The notes beneath the pieces were generated by a model, which saw nothing but the letters and a program-made list of their open reading frames with translations, did no database searches and was not told the DNA's origin. 54,319 nt of DNA from Clostridia bacterium (lineage in GTDB: Bacteria; Bacillota; Clostridia; Christensenellales; Borkfalkiaceae): positions 1 through 54,319 of the forward strand of contig JAFVRR010000016.1 of NCBI GenBank assembly GCA_017504165.1. The letters are read 5' to 3'. This document shows, piece after piece, positions 24,649 to 33,170 of the stretch (its first letter is position 1; each line of letters opens with the position of its first letter). The position numbers and the translations under genes are program-made.

Positions 24649-26160
24649 ATGAACGTTTGGGAAGTTGTAGCCTTTATTGCTTATTTCGTAGTAGTATTAG
24701 CAATAGGTGTATATTTCTATTTTAAAGGCAAAAAGAAAGTAGAAGGCGAAAAAGACTACTTTTTAGGTGGCAGAAATATGGGCGGTTTCGTTGCCGCTTT
24801 ATCTGCAGGCGCATCTGATATGAGCGCGTGGGTACTTATGGGTTTACCTGGTGCTATCTGTATGCTTGGCGTTGGTCAAGTTTGGATTCCAGTAGGCTTA
24901 GTAATCGGTACTATTTGCGCTTGGATTTTCGTTGCTCCTAAACTTAGAAGATACGCTATTAAAGCGGGCGACTCTATTACTATACCACAATTTTTATCTA
25001 ACCGTTTTAAAGCAAAAAGCAATACGCTTAGAATTACTTGCGCGGTTATCTTCGTAATTGCATACTGTATTTACTCTGCATCTTCAATTACTGCTTGTGG
25101 CGAACTTTTCAATACTGTAACCGGTGGTCTTGTAAATAAAACTTGGGGTATGATAATTGCCGCTGCTATCGTTATTATTTATACTTTACTTGGCGGTTTC
25201 AACGCCGTTTGCTGGACGGACTTCTTCCAAGGCTTACTTATGCTTGCAGCGTTAATGATTTTACCTATTATTGCATTGTTCGTAATGAAGGGCGAAGGCT
25301 TTGCTCCATTAGGCGCGGTAGTTACTCCAGAAAACTATTATAACGTATTAGCATCTGGTAAATTTGATTGGAACAGTATTGCCGTTATTTTGTCTGGTCT
25401 TGGTTGGGGTCTTGGCTACTTTGGTATGCCACACATCTTAATTAGATATATTTCTATTAAAAATGAAAAAGAAATGCGCCGTTCACAAATCGTTGGTAGT
25501 TCATGGACTACTATCATTTGTATTATGAGCGCGGTTGTAGCGCTTGTTGCTCACGAATATTTTGGCAATACTGTAAACGACGGTAATCAAACGCTAGTAT
25601 TCGTAATGCTCGCGCGTAGCCTTGTTCCTGGTCTTTTTGCAGGTATCTTAATTTCCGCTATTATCGCGGCGTCAATGTCAACTGCAGATAGCCAATTACT
25701 TGCATCATCAAGCGCGTTTGCTAGTGATATTTATAAAGCGCAAATTAAAAAGGACGCAACGGATAAGCAAATGCTCATTGTAGGTAGAATCGTAGTTTGC
25801 GCGGTTTCAGTAATAGCGCTTGCAATTGCTTTACTTCCAGGTACTGGTGGTATTATGGGTCTTGTAAGTAACGCTTGGTCAATTTTCGGCTCTTCATTCG
25901 GCCCTGCAATTATTCTTTCACTTTACTTTAGAAAGTTTAATTATAAAGGCGCTGTAGCAGGTATTATTACAGGTTTTGCTGTTTCTGTTTTATGGCTTAT
26001 TTTCTTATCTGGCCCAACAGGCTTATACGAAATTATTCCAGGCTTTATTAGCGCGCTTTTAGTTTCAATTATAGTTTCTAAATGCACTAAAGAACCTGAA
26101 GAAGAAGTAGTTGCTTTATATGATGAAGTTTCTAAATTAGATTCTAAATTTGAAGGTTAA
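24649..26160 (+). CDS. Sodium:solute symporter, PutP (proline) type
   Basis: This 503-residue protein has about 13 membrane spans. The SSF signature segments include FLGGRNMGGFVAALSAGASDMSAWVLMGLPG near the N-terminus, AIVIIYTLLGGFNAVCWTDFFQGLLML, and AASMSTADSQLLASSSAFASDIYK with the Na2-site serines. It resembles PutP of Firmicutes, so proline is the most likely substrate. It is divergent from a LysR regulator. Confidence 0.92.
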   Translation: MNVWEVVAFIAYFVVVLAIGVYFYFKGKKKVEGEKDYFLGGRNMGGFVAALSAGASDMSAWVLMGLPGAICMLGVGQVWIPVGLVIGTICAWIFVAPKLRRYAIKAGDSITIPQFLSNRFKAKSNTLRITCAVIFVIAYCIYSASSITACGELFNTVTGGLVNKTWGMIIAAAIVIIYTLLGGFNAVCWTDFFQGLLMLAALMILPIIALFVMKGEGFAPLGAVVTPENYYNVLASGKFDWNSIAVILSGLGWGLGYFGMPHILIRYISIKNEKEMRRSQIVGSSWTTIICIMSAVVALVAHEYFGNTVNDGNQTLVFVMLARSLVPGLFAGILISAIIAASMSTADSQLLASSSAFASDIYKAQIKKDATDKQMLIVGRIVVCAVSVIALAIALLPGTGGIMGLVSNAWSIFGSSFGPAIILSLYFRKFNYKGAVAGIITGFAVSVLWLIFLSGPTGLYEIIPGFISALLVSIIVSKCTKEPEEEVVALYDEVSKLDSKFEG

Positions 26161-26175
26161 TTAAATATATAAAAT

Positions 26176-26205
26176 AAAAAAGTGGCTACACTTAGCCACT
26201 TTTTT
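26176..26205 (+). terminator. Terminator of the symporter gene
   Basis: A 13-bp stem aaaaaagtggcta / tagccactttttt with loop cact. Confidence 0.93.
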
Positions 26206-26261
26206 CGTTTGTTTACATATTTACCAAAAATTTACAAACTATATCGTTAAAGGAGTAAATT

Positions 26262-26810
26262 ATGAAAGCAACGGGAATTGTAAGGCGTATTGACGATTTA
26301 GGTAGGATTGTAATCCCTAAAGAAATACGCAAAACATTAAAGATAAAAGAGGGCGATCCACTTGAAATTTTCGTTCAAACTAACGAAGTAATGCTCAAAA
26401 GGTATTCGCCTATAAACTCTATTACCGATAGCGTTATATTGGTAGCGAAATCGCTATTTAAAGAAACGAATTATTCGGTAGTTATTTTAGATAACGAGTG
26501 CGTGGTTGCGGCTGAAGGTGATGCAAAAGCATTTTTAAACGATACTTTGTCAAAAGAGGGGGCTAAAGTTTTTCAAGAGGGCAAAAGTTTTTCTATTAGC
26601 GAAGTTGATAATTTAAAACCCATAAAACTATTTAATAGCGACGACGGGCGGTTTAAAAGTCAATTGATTTTGCCCGTTACCGATAAAGATGGAGAAACTC
26701 TTGCCGTAATATGTCTACTTGATACCGACGGTAAAACTAAATTTGGGGCAACGGAAATAAGATTACTTAAACTTGCGGGCGAGTTTATTAAAAGTAAAGT
26801 TTTATCGTGA
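26262..26810 (+). CDS. spoVT: Stage V sporulation protein T
   Basis: This 182-residue protein has an N-terminal AbrB-type swapped-hairpin DNA-binding domain (MKATGIVRRIDDLGRIVIPKEIRKTLKIKEGDPLEIF) and a C-terminal GAF-like domain, the SpoVT arrangement. In Bacillus it modulates sigma-G-dependent genes in the forespore. The next genes, spoVB-like and mazG, match the Bacillus spoVT-yabM-yabN order, which supports the call and implies that the organism is from a sporulating lineage. Confidence 0.94.
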   Translation: MKATGIVRRIDDLGRIVIPKEIRKTLKIKEGDPLEIFVQTNEVMLKRYSPINSITDSVILVAKSLFKETNYSVVILDNECVVAAEGDAKAFLNDTLSKEGAKVFQEGKSFSISEVDNLKPIKLFNSDDGRFKSQLILPVTDKDGETLAVICLLDTDGKTKFGATEIRLLKLAGEFIKSKVLS

Positions 26811-26811
26811 T

Positions 26812-28095
26812 ATGTCAAAAAAAGATAAACTTATTTCGGGCGCTTTAGCCCTTGCAATCGGCGGGTTTATAACTAAAGTTATAGGCGCGCTTTATAGAAT
26901 ACCTTTAACCAATATTTTAGGCGCGGAAGGAATAGGTATTTATCAAATGGTATTCCCTTTATACTGTCTACTTTTAACAGTGTCGTCAACGGGAGTGCCT
27001 AACGGTATAGCAAAACTAATTGGCGAAGGAAAAGACGCGGAAAAGACGTTGTATTCCGCATTAAAAGTATTCGTGCCGATAGGGGTTATAGGTAGTGTAA
27101 TTATGGCGGTTTTTTCAAATAAAATCGCCATTTTACAAGGGAATAGCCTTGCTAAATTGAGTTACGTTTTAATATCTCCGTCCGTTTTAGCGGTTAGTAT
27201 TATCTCTTGCTTTAGGGGGTATTATCAAGGCTTGCTCAATATGAAACCAACGGCGATTTCGCAAGTTTTAGAGCAGATTATAAAATTGGTTTTCGGTTTG
27301 ACGTTAACTAGTTTTAGTAACGACTTGGCAATTAAGGCGTCGCTTGCAACTTTATCCGTTACAATATCGGAAATTGCGGTCGTAGGCTACTTTATATTTT
27401 TAAAGAAAAAGTCTAACGGATTTAGATTCTTAAAGTCTAGCGATAGCGACGTAAAATCAATAGTTAAAAACGTTTTGCCAATAACGTTAACTACGATTAT
27501 TATGCCACTGACAAGAACGGTTGAAAGTTTTATAATTTTAAACGTTCTTAACGGCTATTTAACTAACGCAACTTCACTTTACGGATTGTATTCGGGCGCG
27601 GTGGAATCGCTAGTCGGCGTGCCCGTGTCCATTTTGTATAGTATTGCGGTAACTAGCGTGCCGATAATATCTAAAGAAAAAGAGTTAAAGTATAAAAAGA
27701 TTAAAAAGCCAATATTTTTAACGTTAATTTGCTCGGTAGTATTTGCGATTGTATTTTATCTTTTTTCCGCATTTGCGGTGAATTTACTTTATAGGGGGCT
27801 TAGTGCATACGATAAAACGCTAACTATTAGTATGGCTAAACTTGCAGCTCTTTCAGTTTTAACTCTTCCTATAATGCAAACTTTTTCCGCTTGTTTGATT
27901 GCTTGCGGGCATTTGTACATTCCCTCAATCACTTCGCTAATATCTTCAATTATCAAAATATTTCTAACTTTTTTACTATTAAAAGTAAAAAGCATCAATA
28001 TTTTTGCCGTTATTATAACCGATATACTTTGTTATTTGGTTGCGTGTTTTTTAAATTTGGTATATATTATATTTAGGCTCAAACGCAATCTCTAG
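26812..28095 (+). CDS. spoVB: SpoVB/YabM-type polysaccharide flippase (MOP superfamily)
   Basis: This is a 427-residue multi-span protein. I chose the ATG at 26812, two bases after the spoVT stop (TGATATG), because the family start MSKKDKLISGALALAIGGFITKVIGALYRIPLTNILGAEGIGIYQMVFPLY begins there. An upstream ATG would add 13 residues overlapping spoVT. The family flips lipid-linked polysaccharide or peptidoglycan precursors during spore cortex formation. The last six codons and stop (RLKRNL) lie inside an R2 repeat, so the repeat supplies the C-terminus. Confidence 0.9.
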   Translation: MSKKDKLISGALALAIGGFITKVIGALYRIPLTNILGAEGIGIYQMVFPLYCLLLTVSSTGVPNGIAKLIGEGKDAEKTLYSALKVFVPIGVIGSVIMAVFSNKIAILQGNSLAKLSYVLISPSVLAVSIISCFRGYYQGLLNMKPTAISQVLEQIIKLVFGLTLTSFSNDLAIKASLATLSVTISEIAVVGYFIFLKKKSNGFRFLKSSDSDVKSIVKNVLPITLTTIIMPLTRTVESFIILNVLNGYLTNATSLYGLYSGAVESLVGVPVSILYSIAVTSVPIISKEKELKYKKIKKPIFLTLICSVVFAIVFYLFSAFAVNLLYRGLSAYDKTLTISMAKLAALSVLTLPIMQTFSACLIACGHLYIPSITSLISSIIKIFLTFLLLKVKSINIFAVIITDILCYLVACFLNLVYIIFRLKRNL

Positions 28096-28250
28096 TTGAT
28101 TTTTGACGGCAAACTACTTTAAAATATCTCGGTTTTGCTCAGTTACAGACCTTACAGGTATGCGCCTTCGCAAGAACGCTTATATTTTCTTGTATTTTAT
28201 CCGTCAAACCGTAATTTATTACTAATCATCTATTTATTGCTATTTCGCCT
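28075..28250. repeat. Dispersed long-hairpin repeat, subtype R2 (copy 2)
   Basis: This 176-bp imperfect palindrome is very similar to 16788-16961 (shared TTTTTGACGGCAAA, ctactttaaaatatctcgg, ggtatgcgcc, cttatattttcttgta, TATCCGTCAAA). The terminal arms AGGC...CGCCT match in 10 of 14 positions, and the central loop is acct-tac-aggt. It starts within the coding end of spoVB. Confidence 0.85.
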
Positions 28251-28276
28251 ATTCTAAGAAAAAAGCGGAGATAAAA

Positions 28277-29707
28277 ATGCACAAATTAACGGTAATAGGT
28301 CTTGGATGTGATAAAAACGATATAACTTTAAGCGGTTTAAACGCAATAAAGGGTGCTGAAAAATTAGTCGTAAGGACAATGCGCACCCTTTCTTTTGATG
28401 CTGTAAAAGATTTAGATAAGGAAATAATTTCCCTTGACTACGTTTACGAAAAAAGTCGCTCGTTTAACACTTTAAACGTAAACCTTGCTAAAGAAGTTAT
28501 TAAACTTTTAGAGATTAGTGACGTTTGCTATTTAGTAGACGGTAGCGCAACGGAAGATTTATCCACTAAAGAAATTTTAAAAAGAGTAAAAGACGCTAAG
28601 GTTATTAGCGGTGTATCCGCAAAAGAAAAATGCCTTGAAAGACTTAAAATTTCAACGACTTCGTGCGCGTCGCTTTCCGCTTACGACGTACTTCTTGATG
28701 AAGAGTTTTCCTTCCCTGCGGTTATTTACGCAATAGATTCCGTTAAAATTGCAAGCGAATTAAAACTTAAACTAATGAATTTAATAGGCGAAGAAACGGT
28801 AGTTTATCTTGCGTCTAATAATTACACTAAAAAAATCCCAATCTACGAACTTGATAGGGTAAAGGTTTACGATTATTCAACTTCGCTTTATATTTCTAGC
28901 GTAAAATTAACTAAAAAAGAGCGTTTTATTTTCAACGATTTATTAAAAATTTTAGAAATTTTGCGTTCTGAAAACGGTTGCCCTTGGGATAGGGAACAAA
29001 CGCCTAAGAGCATTGAAAAGAATTTACTTGAAGAAACTTACGAACTTCTAGACGCCATTGAAAGCGATGACGACGATAAAATTATCGAAGAGGCAGGCGA
29101 CGTATTATTGCAAGTAGCCTTTTACATTTTATTCGGCGAAGAGAGCGGTAGATATAACGCTGAAGACGTCCTTTCAAATATATGCAGTAAACTAATAACA
29201 AGGCACACTCACGTCTTTGGTCAAGATAAGGCGAATAGCGGTGAAGAGGCGCTTTCTACTTGGAACAAAAACAAGGCTATTGAAAAGGGCTATAATAACG
29301 CCTACGAATACGTAGACAGCGTGCCTAAAAATTTACCTGCTTTAATGCGCGCGCAAAAAGTCGGTTCTAGGGCAGGCAAATACAACTTTGATTTTAATAA
29401 TGTTGAAGAAACTTACTTAAAAGTTTTTGAAGAGATAGAAGAAATTAAGCAAGCGGTTAAATTAGGGAATAAAGAAGAGATTGAAAAGGAATGTGGCGAT
29501 TTAATCTTTAGCGTCGTTAACACCGTAAGAAAATTAGGCGTTGACGCCGAAACTGCGCTTATTAAGTCTACCAATAAATTCATTAACCGTTTTAAAAGGC
29601 TTGAAGAATACCTTATTAAAAACGGAAAAGATATAAGTGAAATGAAAATTGAAGAGTTAGATAGGTATTACGATAAACTTAAGGCGGAGAATGCCGATGG
29701 AAATTAA
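28277..29707 (+). CDS. mazG: YabN-type fusion: tetrapyrrole-methylase-like + MazG pyrophosphohydrolase
   Basis: This 476-residue two-part protein has an N-terminal domain (about 1-210, KLTVIGLGCDKNDITLSGLNAIKGAEKLVVRT) with the SAM-dependent tetrapyrrole methylase fold in a diverged form. The C-terminal MazG part (about 215-470) contains SENGCPWDREQTPKSIEKNLLEETYELLDAIE with the EExxE and ExxD metal motifs, followed by a second half-repeat. MazG hydrolyses nucleoside triphosphates. The order after spoVT-spoVB is as in Bacillus. It overlaps the dusB start. Confidence 0.94.
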   Translation: MHKLTVIGLGCDKNDITLSGLNAIKGAEKLVVRTMRTLSFDAVKDLDKEIISLDYVYEKSRSFNTLNVNLAKEVIKLLEISDVCYLVDGSATEDLSTKEILKRVKDAKVISGVSAKEKCLERLKISTTSCASLSAYDVLLDEEFSFPAVIYAIDSVKIASELKLKLMNLIGEETVVYLASNNYTKKIPIYELDRVKVYDYSTSLYISSVKLTKKERFIFNDLLKILEILRSENGCPWDREQTPKSIEKNLLEETYELLDAIESDDDDKIIEEAGDVLLQVAFYILFGEESGRYNAEDVLSNICSKLITRHTHVFGQDKANSGEEALSTWNKNKAIEKGYNNAYEYVDSVPKNLPALMRAQKVGSRAGKYNFDFNNVEETYLKVFEEIEEIKQAVKLGNKEEIEKECGDLIFSVVNTVRKLGVDAETALIKSTNKFINRFKRLEEYLIKNGKDISEMKIEELDRYYDKLKAENADGN

Positions 29708-30632
29708 AAGCGTAAAAATAGGAAAGGTAAAAACTAAAAACAACCTTTTCTTAGCCCCGCTTGCAGGTTATTCGGACGCCGCTTTAAGAATTATTTGCCG
29801 TGATTACGGCGCAGGGCTTGCATTTACCGAAATGGTCAGTTGCAAGGGTTTAAAATACGGCAACGAAAAGACTTCGGATATTTTATTTACATACCCCGAA
29901 GAAGATATTAAAGCGGTGCAAATTTTTGGTAACGACCCACTTATTATGGGCGAAATTGCATCGTCAAGTTATCTAGAAAAGTTTGATATCATAGATATCA
30001 ATATGGGTTGCCCCGTTCCTAAAATATATAACAACGGCGAAGGTAGCGCCCTTTTAAACGACCTTAGTTTAGCGTCAAAAATCATAAGCGAAGTTAAAAA
30101 GAGCGGTAAAGCGGTATCTGTAAAGTTTAGAATAGGCTTAACCGAAGGTAATTTCGTTACTAAAGAATTTGCTAAAATGTGCGAAGATAGCGGTGCGGAT
30201 ATGATAACTATTCACGGCAGAGTTAAAACGGCTATTTATAGCGGTCCTTGTAATTACGACGAAATAAGAAAGGCTAAAGAGTCGGTAAAAATTCCAGTTA
30301 TCGGAAACGGCGGTATATTTTCGCTTAAAGACGCCGATGAAATGGTAGCGAACACGGGTGTTGACGGCGTTATGATCGCGCGCGGAGCGATGAATAATCC
30401 TATGATTTTTGCCGAAATTTTAAAAACGCCTAACGCTATTCCTATAAAAGAAGAAATGTTAAAGCATTTAAAACTTTTAGAAGATAGATACGGTGAAGAA
30501 AGGACGGCTATAATTTTTAGAAAGCAAATGGCGTTTTACTTAAAAGGCTATAAAGATAGTAAAAAATTAAAAGAAAAAGTCTTTTCGGCAAAGCGTTCTA
30601 GCGAGATAAAAGAGGTAATTTTATCGCTTTAG
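29697..30632 (+). CDS. dusB: tRNA-dihydrouridine synthase (DusB type)
   Basis: This 311-residue FMN-dependent TIM-barrel enzyme has APLAGYSDAALRIICRDYGAGLAFTEMVSCKGL at the N-terminus. The catalytic Cys is in DINMGCPVPKIYNNGEGSALL, with KFRIG and HGR and the IGNGGI phosphate loop. I prefer the ATG at 29697, 7 nt after GGAG; the ATG at 29691 is also possible. It overlaps the end of mazG. It reduces uridines of the tRNA D-loop. Confidence 0.94.
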   Translation: MEIKSVKIGKVKTKNNLFLAPLAGYSDAALRIICRDYGAGLAFTEMVSCKGLKYGNEKTSDILFTYPEEDIKAVQIFGNDPLIMGEIASSSYLEKFDIIDINMGCPVPKIYNNGEGSALLNDLSLASKIISEVKKSGKAVSVKFRIGLTEGNFVTKEFAKMCEDSGADMITIHGRVKTAIYSGPCNYDEIRKAKESVKIPVIGNGGIFSLKDADEMVANTGVDGVMIARGAMNNPMIFAEILKTPNAIPIKEEMLKHLKLLEDRYGEERTAIIFRKQMAFYLKGYKDSKKLKEKVFSAKRSSEIKEVILSL

Positions 30633-30679
30633 TATTAACCTTTTTTAAAAAGTTAAAGTATAATAAATAGGGTGGTTTA

Positions 30680-31336
30680 ATGCTAAAATTATACTTTAAT
30701 AGACGTGATAGGATAGACGATTTTTCTACTTTGCAAGGTAGAGATGAAAGCATTTTCGTTTTTGGTTTTAACGGGCTAGATAAAATTAGTTATCGCCGTG
30801 AACTATCGGGCGAAGAAAACAATCTTTCTAACGTCGCAAAACTTAGTAGAAACAGCGATAAAATAGTATTGTCGGGCGCAATAACCGATAATTTTGGCAT
30901 TATAAGAAAATCTTGTTTGATTGCCGAAAACGGTAAACTTTTAGGTATATCGGATATGAATTTTTGCTTAGACAAAGCGCCGTATTCTAGCGGTACGGGG
31001 CATAGAATATACCAAACGAAAACGCATAGAATAGGCGTACTTGTAGAAGACGATATCTTTGATATCGATAGCGTCAAGGCAATGGCAATGCTAAGCGCTG
31101 ATATTATAATTGCAATAACGTCTAGTGAAGAAAAGGCGCAGTATAGCGTACTAGTTAGGGCGTATTCCTATTTGTTTGGTCTTCCCGTAGTGATATGTTC
31201 GTCAAACGGTATAATCGCAGGGGATATGAAAGGGGAAATTTGCGGAAGTAGTAAAAACGACGAAGCTACCGTTATAATACCAATTAGAAAAAATTACAGA
31301 GTCTGTCAGTTTAAAAAACGCGGACTTAAAGGATAA
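30680..31336 (+). CDS. Degenerate nitrilase (carbon-nitrogen hydrolase)-fold protein
   Basis: This 218-residue protein shows the nitrilase-fold rhythm: a beta strand KIVLSGAITDNFGIIRKSCLIAENGKLLGISDMNFCLD, then HRIGVLVEDDIFDIDSVKAMAMLSADIIIAITSS, then a YSYLFGLPVVICSSNG segment. The strand that normally carries the catalytic Cys (G-x-x-x-C-x-D) reads GVLVEDD, so the nucleophile is absent, and the chain is shorter than the usual 260 or more residues. It is probably not an amidase and may be a structural or regulatory relic. It lies between dusB and trmL on the same strand. Confidence 0.55.
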   Translation: MLKLYFNRRDRIDDFSTLQGRDESIFVFGFNGLDKISYRRELSGEENNLSNVAKLSRNSDKIVLSGAITDNFGIIRKSCLIAENGKLLGISDMNFCLDKAPYSSGTGHRIYQTKTHRIGVLVEDDIFDIDSVKAMAMLSADIIIAITSSEEKAQYSVLVRAYSYLFGLPVVICSSNGIIAGDMKGEICGSSKNDEATVIIPIRKNYRVCQFKKRGLKG

Positions 31337-31343
31337 GGATATT

Positions 31344-31841
31344 ATGAAATTCAATATAGTATTAGTAGAGCCCGAAATTCCACAAAACACGGGCAATATT
31401 TCAAGAACTTGCGCGGCAACTAATAGTTCGTTATACTTAGTGCGCCCGCTAGGTTTTGAAATTACGGACAAGCATTTAAAAAGGGCGGGGCTTGATTATT
31501 GGCAGTATTTAGACCTTCATTACGTAGACAGTTTACAAGAGTTAATGGACAAGTACTTTACCGGCGACAACTTTCATTTTATGTCTACTAAAGGCAATAA
31601 AATTTATAGCGACGCAACCTTTAAAGACGGCGATTTTTTAGTGTTTGGCAAAGAATCGCACGGGCTTCCAGAACCGCTACTTAAAAAGTATTACGAAAAC
31701 ACCCTTAGAATTCCTATGTGGGGAGATTTAAGAAGTTTGAATTTATCAAACTCCGTAGCAATTACCTTATACGAGGCGCTTCGTCAAAACGGTTTTCCCG
31801 ACCTTAATAGCGAGGGGCATTTAACTGGTCGTCTTGACTAA
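31344..31841 (+). CDS. trmL: tRNA (cytidine/uridine-34-2'-O)-methyltransferase TrmL
   Basis: This 165-residue SPOUT methyltransferase has the N-terminal signature NIVLVEPEIPQNTGNISRTCAATNSSLYLVRPLGF. The knot motifs VFGKESHGLP and RIPMWGDLRSLNLSNSVAITLYEALRQ follow. It methylates the wobble position of certain tRNA-Leu species. The length is normal. It lies 7 nt after the nitrilase-fold gene. Confidence 0.95.
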   Translation: MKFNIVLVEPEIPQNTGNISRTCAATNSSLYLVRPLGFEITDKHLKRAGLDYWQYLDLHYVDSLQELMDKYFTGDNFHFMSTKGNKIYSDATFKDGDFLVFGKESHGLPEPLLKKYYENTLRIPMWGDLRSLNLSNSVAITLYEALRQNGFPDLNSEGHLTGRLD

Positions 31842-31844
31842 TTT

Positions 31845-31966
31845 AAAGCCCTATTTACATCGCATTTCTGCGTTAACTGCTTTGGCTTTTGACTTCAATG
31901 ACCGAAAAGGTCTATTTCATCCAAAAGCCTTCGCGAGCCTTGAACTGCTTGCAACTAGTGCTTTAA
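31845..31966. repeat. Dispersed long-hairpin repeat, subtype R1 (copy C)
   Basis: This is an imperfect palindrome behind trmL with ends AAAGCC and GCTTT. The perfect arms ggcttttg/caaaagcc flank the central gacc-gaaaa-ggtc. From tttcgcatttctgcg to gcgagccttga it is almost identical to copy D at 31996. Nothing else is seen in the 420 bases between trmL and the amidohydrolase genes except copy D and a promoter. Confidence 0.85.
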
Positions 31967-31995
31967 ATAAATACTTTGGCTAAACAAAGTAGTAA

Positions 31996-32106
31996 TTTCG
32001 CATTTCTGCGTTAACTGCTTTGGCTTTTGACTTCAATGACCGAAAAGGTCTATTTCATCCAAAAGCCTTCGCGAGCCTTGAAATGCTTGCAACTAAGGCT
32101 TTAAAA
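31996..32106. repeat. Dispersed long-hairpin repeat, subtype R1 (copy D)
   Basis: This is a tandem neighbour of copy C. It has about 90 near-identical bases with the same ggcttttg/caaaagcc arms and central hairpin. It lacks the leftmost AAAGCC end. The low divergence of C and D suggests a recent tandem duplication or gene conversion. Confidence 0.85.
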
Positions 32107-32184
32107 AAGTGTTATAACAAGATTATTAAAAACATAACGCAAAAAAATAAAAGAAAATTGAATATAAAAATAAGAAGATTTAAT

Positions 32185-32213
32185 TTGTTTTTGGAGTTTT
32201 TTAATGCTACAAT
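32185..32213 (+). promoter_or_regulatory. Possible promoter of the amidohydrolase-aminotransferase operon
   Basis: TTGTTT (32185-32190), a 17-nt spacer and TACAAT (32208-32213), about 50 nt before the start. It is weaker than other promoters in this window, as expected for one needing an activator. Confidence 0.5.
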
Positions 32214-32265
32214 TTGAGTGTGCTAAGGAATTTCAAAAACGAATTTTTATAAGGAAAATTTGTTT

Positions 32266-33162
32266 ATGAAAAAAATAGACGTGCATATTCACAGTAATAT
32301 GTGGGTAGATTTGCAAGGCAATTCCGACGTTATAAGAAGCGCTAGCCCTAAAGAATTGCGCGAAACGTACGATAAACTCAATATAGAAAAGGGAATATTA
32401 CTTCCCATTGTAAGTCCCGAATTTCGACGTTTTATGCAATCTAACGAAGAAGTTGAGTTTTTAGCAAATAAGTATAGCGATACCTTCTTTTGGGCTTGTT
32501 GCGTAGACCCAAGAATGGGTAAAAACAACGCCGAAAGCGACCTAACTTACGTTTTAAATTATTATAAAGAGCGCGGTGCGGTTGGCGTTGGCGAAGTGAC
32601 TGCCAATTTAGATATGGACGACCCGCTTGTTGATAATTTATTCTACCACGCGGAAAAATGCGGTATGCCCGTTACTATTCATTTTAGCCATAAAAAATAC
32701 GATAACTACGGGCTTATTGACGACGTTGGCTTACCTAAACTTGAAAGGGCGCTTAAAAAGTTCCCCAACTTAAAAATTTTAGGTCACGCTCAAGCGTTTT
32801 GGTGCGAAATTGACGATAACGTGACGGAACAATCAAGGGAAGATTACGTTAAAGGCCCTGCAAACGGCGGTGCAATTTTACGCCTTATGAGAAAATATCC
32901 TAATTTATATTGCGATTTATCCGCAGGTAGTGGCTATAACGCTATGACGCGTGACGAAGAGTTTTCTTATAAATTCATTGAAGAGTTTGGCGATAGGTTA
33001 TTGTTTGGTACGGATATTTTTAGGTCGGGACAAACAAGTAAGTTGTCTGATTGGCTAGATAAGGCTTATGAAGAAGGTCGTATCAGTAAAGAAAATTACC
33101 TAAACGTTTGTCGCGGTAACGCGATTAGAATATTTAAACTTAATTTACCAATTGAAGATTAA
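32266..33162 (+). CDS. Amidohydrolase-family TIM-barrel metal hydrolase (copy 1)
   Basis: This 298-residue protein is of the amidohydrolase_2 type, starting MKKIDVHIHSNMW with the metal-binding HxH. Further ligands are plausible in GVGEVTANLD, VTIHFSH, KILGHAQAFW and LLFGTDIFR (the barrel-end Asp). ATG at 32266 is preferred to an upstream TTG. It is followed by a close paralog after 8 nt and then by a DegT aminotransferase. The substrate is unknown. Residues around 70-230 are almost identical to the next protein, while the ends differ. Confidence 0.85.
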   Translation: MKKIDVHIHSNMWVDLQGNSDVIRSASPKELRETYDKLNIEKGILLPIVSPEFRRFMQSNEEVEFLANKYSDTFFWACCVDPRMGKNNAESDLTYVLNYYKERGAVGVGEVTANLDMDDPLVDNLFYHAEKCGMPVTIHFSHKKYDNYGLIDDVGLPKLERALKKFPNLKILGHAQAFWCEIDDNVTEQSREDYVKGPANGGAILRLMRKYPNLYCDLSAGSGYNAMTRDEEFSYKFIEEFGDRLLFGTDIFRSGQTSKLSDWLDKAYEEGRISKENYLNVCRGNAIRIFKLNLPIED

Positions 33163-33170
33163 GGAGTGTT

